From Paenibacillus glycanilyticus (lineage in GTDB: Bacteria > Bacillota > Bacilli > Paenibacillales > Paenibacillaceae): DNA of 64,000 nucleotides. The DNA lies in assembly GCF_023715145.1 (NCBI RefSeq), contig NZ_JAMBNP010000011.1:1-64000 (forward strand), read 5' to 3'. Both the position numbers and the translations under genes were made by a program. The notes under the pieces are model-generated. The model was not told the origin of the DNA, did no database searches, and worked only from the letters and a program-made list of their open reading frames with translations. Of the stretch, positions 51,625-60,288 are shown piece after piece (position 1 is the first letter of the stretch; the number at the start of each line of letters is the position of its first letter).

Positions 51625-51659
51625 CGTACATCGGCCGTGTGCCTTCACCTCACTTTCAT

Positions 51660-51706
51660 TGCCCAATGAGCAATGAGTATATAATTATATTATTGCCCAT
51701 TGGGCA
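51660..51706. promoter_or_regulatory. Paired operator palindromes for the TetR regulator
   Basis: TGCCCATTGGGCA (51694-51706, perfect with odd centre) and TGCCCAATGAGCA (51660-51672, one mismatch), centres 34 bp apart. They flank an AT-rich TATAAT-like stretch on the - strand, so bound repressor would cover the promoter. Confidence 0.75.
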
Positions 51707-51751
51707 GTGATGCACAATGAGAAGAGTTTGACGGTTTTGTGGCAATAGGAA

Positions 51752-51790
51752 AGGGCTGCTTCTTATGCCAATGGCATTGGAAGCAGCCCT
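51752..51790. terminator. Terminator of the esterase gene
   Basis: AGGGCTGCTTC...GAAGCAGCCCT stem with an internal CCAATGCCATTGG palindrome; on the - strand followed by TTTCC. Confidence 0.75.
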
Positions 51791-51817
51791 TCTGCGTGCT
51801 GTAGCGAATTTCGATAT

Positions 51818-52621
51818 TTATTCCAGACCAAACCCGATGGAGTCCAGCCATTCGACGCATAAGCCGAACCAATGCGCGCAGTGCGGATTAGGCGTATGTA
51901 CTTCATCGTTGCACATGGACAGCCCATGTTGCCCTTTATTAAAGATATGGCATTCGAAAGGGACCTGGTTTTTGCGCAGAGCGCTGATCAAAAGCAGGGC
52001 GTTCTCGACGGTCACGGCCGGATCATCCTCCGTATGCCAAATGAAGGTAGGAGGCGTATCGCTCGCCACTCTTTGCTCAATGGAAAAGAAGCGGGCCGCT
52101 TCATCGTCCTCGTGGGAGCCGCTCAGGTTGTAGAACGAACCCCGATGAGCGAATTCGCCTGAGGAGATTACGGGATATCCGAGGATCAGCGCATTGGGCC
52201 TCAGAATATCTCCGGTGTAGCTCAGCCGTTCCATAAGCGCCGGTTCATTCCACATCGTGCCGGCTGCCGCCGCCAAATGTCCGCCGGCCGAGAAGCCGCA
52301 GACCGCGATTTTGTCATGGGCAATCAGCCATTCCCCGCTATGCTCTCTCAATATTCGAATGGATTCTAACGCTTCGACCATCGGCTGCATCTCTCTGGCA
52401 TCTTCCCCGACGGAATATCGGAGAATAGCCGCATGGTAGCCGGCATTGTAGAAGGCGATGGCAATGGGCTCCGCTTCCCGCTCGGACACCATCCCGTACC
52501 CGCCGCCGGGCGTAATCAGAATAAGAGGGCGCGGCTTATCTCTTAGCTCCATAATGTCATGCAGATAGACGGTTAAGGCTGCTTGTTTGCTATGCTCCAG
52601 CTTGATTGTTTCCAGTCTCAT
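51818..52621 (-). CDS. Alpha/beta hydrolase (acetylxylan-esterase-like)
   Basis: 267 residues: LILITPGGGYGMVSEREAEPIAIAFYNAGYHAAILRYSVG (oxyanion HGGG-like loop read as PGGGY), KIAVCGFSAGGHLAAAAG (nucleophile Ser), WHTEDDPAVTVENALL (Asp) and FNKGQHGLSMCNDE (His). This is the BD-FAE/acetylxylan esterase-like intracellular type. Single gene ending at its own terminator. Confidence 0.93.
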   Translation of the reverse strand: MRLETIKLEHSKQAALTVYLHDIMELRDKPRPLILITPGGGYGMVSEREAEPIAIAFYNAGYHAAILRYSVGEDAREMQPMVEALESIRILREHSGEWLIAHDKIAVCGFSAGGHLAAAAGTMWNEPALMERLSYTGDILRPNALILGYPVISSGEFAHRGSFYNLSGSHEDDEAARFFSIEQRVASDTPPTFIWHTEDDPAVTVENALLLISALRKNQVPFECHIFNKGQHGLSMCNDEVHTPNPHCAHWFGLCVEWLDSIGFGLE

Positions 52622-52753
52622 GAGCGAATTCCTCCCGTATCGGAACGTGATCTATACGAACTCTCCCAAGTTTAGCTTATATGAAGCCGGGCTTCTCGCT
52701 CGATTTTGTGCAATTTACGAGACTTGTGCAGATTTTGTCCTCAAGAAGCAGAA

Positions 52754-52779
52754 GAGGGTGCCCGACTTCGGACACCCTC
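52754..52779 (-). terminator. Terminator of the cupin gene
   Basis: GAGGGTG-CCGA...TCGG-CACCCTC stem just past the cupin stop codon; it also faces the esterase promoter region. Confidence 0.7.
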
Positions 52780-52790
52780 TCATTCCATGA

Positions 52791-53108
52791 CTAACGCTTG
52801 AGCAAATCCTCGCGCACGGGCGTAAATACATCAAGCAGCACAGAGGCTTCCAGGGCGGTCACGCCATGTCTTGCTTCGCTGGGAATGCAGATCGTATCGC
52901 CCTCCTCGAGCACCGTCTCTACGCCGTCAATTCGGAACGCGATTCGTCCTTTCATGCAATAGCTCATCTGCTCATGCGGGTGGCTGTGCTCATAGCCTTC
53001 CGCCCCAGGATCGAAATGCACCTCCATCATCATCAGGCTTTGGCCGGCCCGCTTGATACAACGGGTAACGCCAGGCTCCGCTTGTTCCCATACTCCGATG
53101 TTGCTCAT
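52791..53108 (-). CDS. Cupin domain protein
   Basis: 105 residues with both cupin motifs: GYEHSHPHEQMSYCMKGRIAF (metal His-x-His and Glu/Gln) and EEGDTICIPSEARHGVTAL (His). The small size suggests a binding or isomerase role such as the KdgF-type uronate linearising cupins; specificity cannot be read. It is divergent from the TRAP transporter genes, with which it may be functionally linked. Confidence 0.88.
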   Translation of the reverse strand: MSNIGVWEQAEPGVTRCIKRAGQSLMMMEVHFDPGAEGYEHSHPHEQMSYCMKGRIAFRIDGVETVLEEGDTICIPSEARHGVTALEASVLLDVFTPVREDLLKR

Positions 53109-53310
53109 ATCCGTTCACTCTCCCAAGTCTCGAATTTATCCAGCCTTATACGTGCAGTGTAGCGCACATTACAGCGGCATGGCAGTGCCGATCCGAAGAA
53201 ACTAAGAAAACTACAAAAAATCATAAAATTACTCAAATACGGCTTCAAGCGCCTAGTCGCTACAATAAAAGCGCAGGCCATGTGCCTTATAAACCGTAGG
53301 GGGAGGATAA

Positions 53311-53808
53311 ATGAAAACGCTTAAAAAAATAGCGCTTGCGATAGACACCTTGCTGGAATCCATTACGCTTATCGGCCTTTTAACGATGATCATCATTGTA
53401 ACGGTGCAAGTGTTTACCCGCAAGGTGTTCAGCTTTGTATTTCACAGCTCGGAAGAAATTACGATGCTGCTGATGGTCTGGTTTTCGTTTCTTGGCATCG
53501 CGTTTGGCTTCCGGGAGCATCTGCATATGGGAATTGATTCGTTTACCTCCAAGCTGCCGAAGGCGGTTAACCTCGTACTGGACAAATTGATTGGCGCAGC
53601 TATCTTTGCCTTTGGCGTCTATCTCGTTTATTACGGCTGGGACTTTACGAAGCTGATGAGCGAATCAGAGCTTCCGGCGACCGGTTGGCCGAACAGTCTG
53701 CTGTACCTCGTTATGCCGATTACGGGAGTGCTCGTCTGCATCTACGCCATTCTTCAATTAATCGGGATCGACACCAGAAGGCACCGGCAGATAGGAGGGC
53801 ATGAATAA
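53311..53808 (+). CDS. dctQ: TRAP transporter small permease (DctQ type)
   Basis: 165 residues with four transmembrane helices: LESITLIGLLTMIIIVTVQVFTRKVF, ITMLLMVWFSFLGIAFGFREHLHMGID, LIGAAIFAFGVYLVYYGWDFT and LYLVMPITGVLVCIYAILQLIG. Conserved R-x-x-F and F-R-x-x-x-H-x-G DctQ features are visible. GGGGGAGG precedes ATG 53311. Its stop overlaps the start of the large permease. Confidence 0.93.
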   Translation: MKTLKKIALAIDTLLESITLIGLLTMIIIVTVQVFTRKVFSFVFHSSEEITMLLMVWFSFLGIAFGFREHLHMGIDSFTSKLPKAVNLVLDKLIGAAIFAFGVYLVYYGWDFTKLMSESELPATGWPNSLLYLVMPITGVLVCIYAILQLIGIDTRRHRQIGGHE

Positions 53809-55103
53809 TGGACAGCACGGCAATTGCCACATGCATTCTGGCGGGCAGCTTTATCCTGTTCGTCCTGCTCAGGTTCCCGATCGCGCTTGGGCTGGCAGGC
53901 TCCTCGATTCTGACTTTGCTGTACCTGAAGGTGCCTCTTGCCACGGTTGGCCAGACAATGATTCAGGGCATGAACTCGTACTCCTTGTTAACGATTCCGT
54001 TCTTTATTCTGGCCGGGCAGATCATGAGCGAGGGGAAAATGGCGCTGCGCCTCATTAATCTGGCTCAGCTCTTTGTGGGAGGCATCCGCGGCGGGCTGGC
54101 TATGGTGAACTGCGTGGCCTGCATGTTCTTCGGCAATATTTCCGGTTCAGCTATCGCGGATGTCTCGTCTATCGGTTCAGTTATGATTCCGTCCATGAAG
54201 AAGAAGGGCTACGATACCGATTATTCGGTTGGCGTCACGGTATCCTCCGCCATCCAGGGCGTCGTTGTTCCTCCGAGTCACAATCTGGTCTTGTATTCCC
54301 TTGCTGCCGGAGGAGGCATCTCCATTACGAGCTTGTTCCTTGCCGGAATTGTGCCCGGCATTCTCATGTGCATTTCGCTTATGGCAACCAGCTACGTCTT
54401 TGCCGTGAAGCGCGGGTATGAGAAGGGCGATCCTGTCTCCCGCAAGGATATCCCGCGAATTCTGCGCGATGGCTTCATGTCGCTGCTTACGGCGGTTATT
54501 ATATTGGGAGGCATCTTTACGGGTTGGTTTACGGCAACGGAGAGCGGGGCAATCGCCTGCCTCTATGCCTTTGTGCTCACGTTCTTTATTTACAGAGATA
54601 TCCCGCTCAAGCGAATGACAGTGATTCTAAAAAGAACATTCCGGACGGTATCGATGGTCTTGTTCCTCATTGCGGCCTCCGCCGCGTTCAGCTGGGTGCT
54701 TGCCTATTTGCAGGTGCCGGGCATGATTACCGATTGGATGCTTGCGATCTCGGATAATCCGATTTTGATCCTGCTTATCATTAATATTGTCCTGCTGCTG
54801 CTTGGCGCGCCTATGGATATGGCGCCGCTGATCCTGATTATGACGCCAATTCTTCTGCCTGTTGTGACGTCTATCGGGATGGACCCGGTTCATTTCGGCA
54901 TTATCCTGATGCTGAACCTTGGCATCGGCCTGCTGACGCCTCCGGTTGGTACCGTATTGTTCGTAGGCGCGGCAATCGGCAACATCTCTATCTCGCAGGC
55001 GACCAAAGCGATGATGCCGTTTTTTTACGTGTTATGCATCGTCCTTCTCATACTGACCTATATTCCGGGAATCGTCATGTGGCTGCCCAATCTGGTGCAA
55101 TAG
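53808..55103 (+). CDS. dctM: TRAP transporter large permease (DctM type)
   Basis: 431 residues, about 12 hydrophobic helices with the DctM pattern LRFPIALGLAGSSI, NCVACMFFGNISGSAIADVSSIGSVMIPSMKKKGYD, VVPPSHNLVLYS, APMDMAPLILIMTPILLPV and LLTPPVGTVLFVGAAIG. It forms the sodium-driven channel with the small permease. One-base overlap with the upstream gene. Confidence 0.95.
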   Translation: MDSTAIATCILAGSFILFVLLRFPIALGLAGSSILTLLYLKVPLATVGQTMIQGMNSYSLLTIPFFILAGQIMSEGKMALRLINLAQLFVGGIRGGLAMVNCVACMFFGNISGSAIADVSSIGSVMIPSMKKKGYDTDYSVGVTVSSAIQGVVVPPSHNLVLYSLAAGGGISITSLFLAGIVPGILMCISLMATSYVFAVKRGYEKGDPVSRKDIPRILRDGFMSLLTAVIILGGIFTGWFTATESGAIACLYAFVLTFFIYRDIPLKRMTVILKRTFRTVSMVLFLIAASAAFSWVLAYLQVPGMITDWMLAISDNPILILLIINIVLLLLGAPMDMAPLILIMTPILLPVVTSIGMDPVHFGIILMLNLGIGLLTPPVGTVLFVGAAIGNISISQATKAMMPFFYVLCIVLLILTYIPGIVMWLPNLVQ

Positions 55104-55205
55104 GCTGTGCGCAATTGGAATGATTTAATAGGTTTTAATAATGTATGCGCTTTCCCAATAGGGAGGCCGTATCGTATAATTCAAAAATAGAGGAGCGATC
55201 TTGTT

Positions 55206-56234
55206 ATGATGAATGGGAAATGGAGATCCGTCCTGGCCGTATCTTTGCTTGCCGTTACGCTTGCCGGCTGCAGTTCCAATACGAAGGAAACGATCGACAG
55301 CTCTAACTCGGGAGGCAGCGCCTCCGATGGGCCCAAATATACGTTCCGCCTTGCGGATACGCATCCGGAAGGTTATCCGACGGTAGTTGGCGACCGGAAG
55401 TTTGCGGATCTGGTGAATGAAAAGTCCGGAGGCCGCATTAAAATCGAGGTTTTCCCTGCCTCCCAGCTGGGCGAAGAGAAAGCCGTCATTGAACAGGTTC
55501 AGCTTGGCGCCATTGAGCTTACCCGTGTCAGCACGGGAGCGATGGGCGGATTTAATAAGGAATACGAAGTATTCAGCTTGCCCTATATCTTCAATAGCGA
55601 CGAGCATCTGTGGAAGTTCCTCGAGAGCGACAAAGGCTCGGCTCTGCTGGACAGTCTCGAATCCTCCCGCATGAAGGGACTTGCGTATTACAGCTCCGGC
55701 GCCCGGAATTTCTATTCGACGAAGCCTCTTGCCGGCATTGCGGATATGAAGGGGCTGAAGGTGCGCGTCATTCAAAATAAAGTAAATATCGATCTGATGG
55801 AGGCGCTTGGAGCAAACGCTACTCCGATGGCTTACGGCGAAGTGTTTGGCGCTTTGCAGACCGGCATCATTGATGCGGCAGAGAACAATTACCCGAGCTA
55901 TGATACGTCGAACCATTACCAGCAAGCCAAAAATCTCATTCTTGATCAGCATCAGCGCGTACCTGAAGTGCTTTTGATCAGCAAGATCACTTGGGATAAG
56001 CTTTCGGATGCGGACAAGAAGATTATCAGCGAAGCCGCGCAAGAATCGGTAGCGACTCAGCGGGCAGAGTGGGACCGGTTCGAGAAGCAGTCGGAAGAGA
56101 AGATTAAGGCAGCCGGCGTCACCATTACCGAAGTAACGGACTTCGCGCCTTGGAGAGAAGCGGTGAAGCCGGTTATTGAGAAGTACCGCGCGGATTACAG
56201 CGATATTCTGGACGCGATCGAGAAAGCGGAATAA
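55206..56234 (+). CDS. dctP: TRAP transporter substrate-binding lipoprotein (DctP type)
   Basis: 342 residues with lipobox LAGC (Cys 21) so it is tethered to the membrane, as required in a Gram-positive cell. DctP fold: YTFRLADTHPEGYPTVVGDRKFADLVNEKSGGRIKIEVFPASQLGEEKAVIEQVQLGAIELTRVS, MKGLKVRVIQNKVNIDLMEALGANATPMAYGEVFGALQTGIIDAAENN. The conserved Arg in K-V-R-V binds a carboxylate, so the substrate is an organic acid or sugar acid. The gap to the large permease is 102 bp. Confidence 0.95.
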   Translation: MMNGKWRSVLAVSLLAVTLAGCSSNTKETIDSSNSGGSASDGPKYTFRLADTHPEGYPTVVGDRKFADLVNEKSGGRIKIEVFPASQLGEEKAVIEQVQLGAIELTRVSTGAMGGFNKEYEVFSLPYIFNSDEHLWKFLESDKGSALLDSLESSRMKGLAYYSSGARNFYSTKPLAGIADMKGLKVRVIQNKVNIDLMEALGANATPMAYGEVFGALQTGIIDAAENNYPSYDTSNHYQQAKNLILDQHQRVPEVLLISKITWDKLSDADKKIISEAAQESVATQRAEWDRFEKQSEEKIKAAGVTITEVTDFAPWREAVKPVIEKYRADYSDILDAIEKAE

Positions 56235-56310
56235 TAGAGAAGCGAGGCTGCCTCCGGTTTCCTTCTGCTAGAGTCGATTTGGCGACGCGTCTATTCAGGG
56301 GGAATCGGTT

Positions 56311-58149
56311 ATGCGCCTCAAACAAGCCTATCGCTTTGGGCAAGCGCTGTATAAAATCATGTATTTGAAGGACCGGCCGCTGTCGGTTAAGCTGCTCGTA
56401 TTTCTGGCCATGCTGGTGGTTGTGCCATTAACCGTTGTTGGCTTGATCTCCTACAGCAACTCGTCGGCGAGTCTGAAGGATGCCGCCAGCCGCAGCAGCT
56501 GGCAAATTATCGAGCAGGTGAAATCGCATATCGAGTACTACATCCGCGATTTCGAGATTGATTCGATTAAGCTGCTGAATCAGCCTGAGATGAAGAGCAT
56601 TGTTATGACGGGCAGTCTGGAGGAGCTCCGGAATGCCCGTCCTTCTATCATCCAGCTGTTTAAGGACGTTGCTTATTCCCGGCCCGACATCTCCCGCATT
56701 ACGCTGCTAATGGAGAACAAAGCCATATTTGATACGGGAGAAGAAACGAATATGCGTTACGCCGGGGAGCTGGAACAAGAATCCTGGTACAGCTCCGTTC
56801 CGATGAACGGCGATATCCGCCTGATCAGCCGCCTCTCCAGCCGGGACGGGAATGATTCCGAACCGGTCATCTCTATCGTCAAACGCATTATCGATCCAAG
56901 GACGCTGGAACCTGTCGGCATGCTGATCATGGACATTAACTTCAAGCGGATTCAGGAAATCGCCTATAACGTTACGGTTGGCCGTTCGGGGTATATGGCG
57001 ATTCTGGACGAGAAGGGATCGTACATCTATCATCCGGATCCATCCATGATTGGCCAAAAGGCGGATTTCCGTTACGCCGACTGGATGCTGCAGCAGGATG
57101 ACGGGTATTTCCAGAGCGGGAAAGGGCCTTTTTATACCTTTAACCGATCCTCCTATTTGAACTGGCATCTGGTAACCATTATGCCGAATGAAGAGCTCAA
57201 CCGCGGCGTCGCTTATATCGGGCGCACGATTTGGCTTACCGTACTCCTTACGCTGGTGATGGCCTATTTGCTGGCGGTTGGCTTTGCGGCCAGTATCGTT
57301 GCTCCAATCCGCAAGCTGCAGTTCTTCATGAAACGGGTGAAGGACGGCAATTTCTCGGAGCGCGCAAAGGTCGAGTCCAAGGACGAAATCGGTATTCTGA
57401 CGAATGACTTTAATCAGATGGTCGAGAAGGTGGAGCAGCTCATGAAGGAGGTCTATACCGCCAAGCTGCGGGAAGCCGATCTGTCGCTTAGGCAGAAGGA
57501 ATCGGAGCTGAAGGTACTCCAGTCGCAGGTGAATCCTCACTTTCTGTACAATGCGCTGGAAACGGTCAGGGGAATGGCGCTGGAGCAAGGCATTACGGAC
57601 ATCTCCAAGCTGGTTACATCACTCGCCAAGATGCTCCGTTATAACCTTGGGCATGCTTCTCCCGTCGTGACGCTCCGTGAAGAATTGGCTATCTGCGGGA
57701 TGTATTTGGATATTCAGAAATTCCGCTTCGAGGAGAAGCTGCATTACCGGATGGATGTGCCGGATGAAGCGCTGGAGCAGTATATTCCAAAGTTCTCGCT
57801 GCAGCCGCTTGTGGAGAATTGCGTCATCCACGGCACCGAAACGGGCACGTCCAGAGTGACGATTACGCTATCAGCCGCCTTACAAGGCTCCGAATATACG
57901 GTTACGGTAGCAGATTCGGGCTCTGGCATAGAACCGGATCATCTGCGGCATATCGAGCGGGATTTGCGGGAGAAGGAGCTGTCTACGGTCGGCGCGCATA
58001 TCGGCATCATTAACGTCCATCGCCGCATCATGCATTTATGCGGGGAACGGTTTGGATTAAGGCTCGCCAGTAAACCGGGGAAAGGAACTACCGTTACGAT
58101 TACTTTGCCGCTGAAGGAGGAAGACCGCCATGACGCAATCTCCGTATAG
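56311..58149 (+). CDS. YesM-type sensor histidine kinase with dCache domain
   Basis: 612 residues: helix LLVFLAMLVVVPLTVVGLISY, extracytoplasmic dCache-like sensor (about 60-300; GYMAILDEKGSYIYHPDPSMIGQK), second helix TIWLTVLLTLVMAYLLAVGFAASIV, HAMP (RVKDGNFSERAKVESKDEIGIL), phosphoacceptor SQVNPHFLYNALETVRG and ATPase LQPLVENCVIHGTE, DSGSGIE. It directly follows the TRAP genes and likely senses the TRAP substrate or its binding protein. Confidence 0.94.
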   Translation: MRLKQAYRFGQALYKIMYLKDRPLSVKLLVFLAMLVVVPLTVVGLISYSNSSASLKDAASRSSWQIIEQVKSHIEYYIRDFEIDSIKLLNQPEMKSIVMTGSLEELRNARPSIIQLFKDVAYSRPDISRITLLMENKAIFDTGEETNMRYAGELEQESWYSSVPMNGDIRLISRLSSRDGNDSEPVISIVKRIIDPRTLEPVGMLIMDINFKRIQEIAYNVTVGRSGYMAILDEKGSYIYHPDPSMIGQKADFRYADWMLQQDDGYFQSGKGPFYTFNRSSYLNWHLVTIMPNEELNRGVAYIGRTIWLTVLLTLVMAYLLAVGFAASIVAPIRKLQFFMKRVKDGNFSERAKVESKDEIGILTNDFNQMVEKVEQLMKEVYTAKLREADLSLRQKESELKVLQSQVNPHFLYNALETVRGMALEQGITDISKLVTSLAKMLRYNLGHASPVVTLREELAICGMYLDIQKFRFEEKLHYRMDVPDEALEQYIPKFSLQPLVENCVIHGTETGTSRVTITLSAALQGSEYTVTVADSGSGIEPDHLRHIERDLREKELSTVGAHIGIINVHRRIMHLCGERFGLRLASKPGKGTTVTITLPLKEEDRHDAISV

Positions 58150-58894
58150 CGTATTAGTGGTAGAAGATGAGCGCTGGGTAAGAGTTGTTCTGCGGGAGGT
58201 GCTCCGGGAGACCGGGCTGCCTTTTCAAATTGTGCAGGAATGCACGAATGGTCTGGAGGCATTGGATTGGCTGCAGGGACATACGGCCGATATCGTGCTG
58301 GCCGATGTAAAGATGCCGGTCATGGACGGCGTTTCTTTTATCGAGCGGCTAGCGGGTTTAAAGGATAGTCCGTCGGTTGTGTTCATAAGCGGCTATGACG
58401 ATTTTCAAGCGGCACGCAAAGCCTTGCGCTGCGGGGTTATCGACTATTTGATGAAGCCGGTTGAAGCCGAAGAGCTGGCCGGGACGCTTGGCAAATGGAT
58501 GAAGGAGCAGGAGCGGAAGAGGGAAGCGACTCAGAGCCCGGCAGCTCCGTCTTCGGAGGAAGGCCAAAGCGAGATTATGGAGCGGGTGCTTCGGCTTATT
58601 CATGAGCGTCCCGGCCATGTCAGCCTGAACGGAATAGCAGCGCAGGTTCATATGAATGCCAGCTATTTAAGCCAATATTTTAAGCAGCATACGGGGCGGA
58701 ACTTTACGGATTACGTGGCGGGACTGCGGTTAGAGGAAGCCAAGATGCTGGTCGCCCGCACCTCGCTGCGCATCTCGGAGATTGCGGAAAGGCTGGGGTA
58801 CAGCGATATCGCCTATTTTAGCAACACGTTCAAAAAAACAACCGGCAAAAGCCCGCTCGATTTCCGCAGGCAGGAGCAAGTGCTGCGGCATTAA
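58130..58894 (+). CDS. YesN-type response regulator with AraC domain (short form)
   Basis: 254 residues; the ATG lies inside the kinase gene (20-bp overlap), so the pair is coupled. Receiver VLVVEDERWVRVVLREVL, DIVLADVKMPVMDG (phospho-Asp), ISGYDDFQAARKALRCGVIDYLMKPV; short linker; AraC domain VSLNGIAAQVHMNASYLSQYFKQHTGRNFTDYVAGLRLEEAKMLV and ISEIAERLGYSDIAYFSNTFKKTTGKSPLDFR. Likely controls the TRAP operon. Confidence 0.95.
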   Translation: MTQSPYSVLVVEDERWVRVVLREVLRETGLPFQIVQECTNGLEALDWLQGHTADIVLADVKMPVMDGVSFIERLAGLKDSPSVVFISGYDDFQAARKALRCGVIDYLMKPVEAEELAGTLGKWMKEQERKREATQSPAAPSSEEGQSEIMERVLRLIHERPGHVSLNGIAAQVHMNASYLSQYFKQHTGRNFTDYVAGLRLEEAKMLVARTSLRISEIAERLGYSDIAYFSNTFKKTTGKSPLDFRRQEQVLRH

Positions 58895-58918
58895 CGGCAT
58901 AACGGAAAGCGACCGGCA

Positions 58919-58954
58919 ACGGATTACTAGTCCTAGTAGTCCGTTTTTTGTTTT
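58919..58954 (+). terminator. Terminator after the TRAP/two-component operon
   Basis: ACGGATTACTA-GTCC-TAGTAGTCCGT stem followed by TTTTTGTTTT. Confidence 0.85.
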
Positions 58955-58967
58955 AGACGCCAAGTCC

Positions 58968-58983
58968 TGTGACGTGCATCACA
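58968..58983. promoter_or_regulatory. Fnr/Crp-type box upstream of the hemerythrin gene
   Basis: TGTGA-CGTGCA-TCACA, with one further matching base on each side (C...G). It matches the Fnr half-site spacing and lies 67 bp before the start codon. Confidence 0.7.
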
Positions 58984-59050
58984 GCCAGGAGCAAAGCCGG
59001 ATGGTAAGCTGTTGGATATAGAGGAATTCAAGCCGTCGGGAGGGATTGGA

Positions 59051-59602
59051 ATGAAACTGGATCCGTTAAATACAGCCAGGCCAAGCGCTTTTGTCGAGCT
59101 GGCTATGCGCCTTGAGGCCGATCATGAACAAATAAAAGCCATGTGCAGCGCTTTATGCCAGCAGAGCATCCATCATGCTACGGGGATGAGCAGTTATGTA
59201 ACGATACAAGGATTAATCGAGCTCCGGCAGGAGGCGGAAGCGCTGCTTGGCGAGCTGCAACGGCATTCGCAGTGGGAAGAAGACGAGCTGTTTCCCGTTC
59301 TGATGCATTATTCGCACAAGAAGATCGAACCAACCATCATGCCTTCCTTATGGGTACTGGAAAAGGATCATGAGCTTGCTGTCCTGTATATTGAATCTTT
59401 TATTCGAGCGAGCAGCACGCTGCTTCATGCTTGGAGGCTGGAGCCGATAAGCGGCGCTGACCTGCAGAGCGGGCTGAAGGAAGGATGCGATTGCTTGACG
59501 CAGGGCTGCTTTATTTTGACCGCGCATTTTCAAATGGAAGAGGAGCTGCTGTTTCCTTTGGCCGAAGAGATACTGACCGACATGGATTATTTATTCTCCT
59601 GA
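59051..59602 (+). CDS. Hemerythrin-like domain protein
   Basis: 183 residues from ATG 59051 (GGGAGGGATTGGA upstream). Helical iron-binding pattern: RLEADHEQIKAMCSAL (His), LQRHSQWEEDELFPVLMHY (His, Glu), LEKDHELAVLYIESF (His) and LTAHFQMEEELLFPLAEEIL (His, Glu), as in hemerythrin/RIC-type proteins that bind a di-iron centre and handle O2, NO or Fe-S repair. An Fnr-type box upstream and co-direction with mobA and fnr support a role in low-oxygen or nitrosative metabolism. Confidence 0.88.
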   Translation: MKLDPLNTARPSAFVELAMRLEADHEQIKAMCSALCQQSIHHATGMSSYVTIQGLIELRQEAEALLGELQRHSQWEEDELFPVLMHYSHKKIEPTIMPSLWVLEKDHELAVLYIESFIRASSTLLHAWRLEPISGADLQSGLKEGCDCLTQGCFILTAHFQMEEELLFPLAEEILTDMDYLFS

Positions 59603-59623
59603 TTGAAGGAAGGAGGGATTCTT

Positions 59624-60187
59624 GTGCTATCCGGCGTGATATTGGCGGGAGACCTTCGGGACTGCAGCAAGTCGGATCAACGGGCGTTTCACAGGATAGG
59701 CGGAGAGACCGCAATTCAACGTCAGATCAAGGAGATGCGGAGCAACTGCGACGACATTACCATAGTAACGAATGAGCCGCGCCTATTCCTTCGTCATGTG
59801 GACCGGGATATTCGCATCATCGGCGATTATTATGCAGGCCAAGGCGTATTAAGCGGCATGCATGCGGGTCTCGCTCTTGCGAGACACCGGAATGTCTGGA
59901 TAATCGGCTGCCACATGCCGTATCCTTCGGCGGAAGCCGCCGATCTGTTGTTATCCTTGAAGCAGGAAGGAACCGACGCGGTCATTCCGTGGATTGGAGG
60001 GAGAATCTATCCTCTGCACGGTCTATACGACCGGGCCTCCGCGGAGCTGATCCGAATGCTGCTGGAGACGGGACAGACGGAGGTCGCCGCTTTTTTGCAT
60101 CAGATCAATTGGCTCAGGCTGAAGGAATCCGCGCTTAAGAGCAGAGGGATCGACAGCCGGTTTGTCCGGACTCTTCCAGCCCCGTAA
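59624..60187 (+). CDS. mobA: MobA-like molybdenum cofactor guanylyltransferase, divergent active site
   Basis: 187 residues from GTG 59624 (GGAGGGATTCTT upstream). Fold and order match MobA: LSGVILAGDLRDCSKSDQRAFHRIGGETAIQRQI, ITIVTNEP, IGDYYAGQGVLSGMHAGLALARHRNVWIIGCHMPYPS and TDAVIPWIGGRIYPLHGLYDRAS. Two hallmark positions differ: L-A-G-G is L-A-G-D and the metal-binding C-D-M-P is C-H-M-P. It may be a diverged or regulatory paralogue. Location beside Nre and Fnr genes fits molybdoenzyme (nitrate reductase) maturation. Confidence 0.75.
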   Translation: MLSGVILAGDLRDCSKSDQRAFHRIGGETAIQRQIKEMRSNCDDITIVTNEPRLFLRHVDRDIRIIGDYYAGQGVLSGMHAGLALARHRNVWIIGCHMPYPSAEAADLLLSLKQEGTDAVIPWIGGRIYPLHGLYDRASAELIRMLLETGQTEVAAFLHQINWLRLKESALKSRGIDSRFVRTLPAP

Positions 60188-60288
60188 ATAAGGAAATGAC
60201 CCCCCGCAATTCAGGGAATCCCCCGATGTTGCTCCTCTTCGATTGGCGTTATGATGGAAGCAACGGTCACTCGGAAGGGGATTGCGAT

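Noticed and set aside
55125..56042. 305-codon frame opposite the dctP gene
   Set aside because: Antisense shadow of a clear TRAP binding protein.
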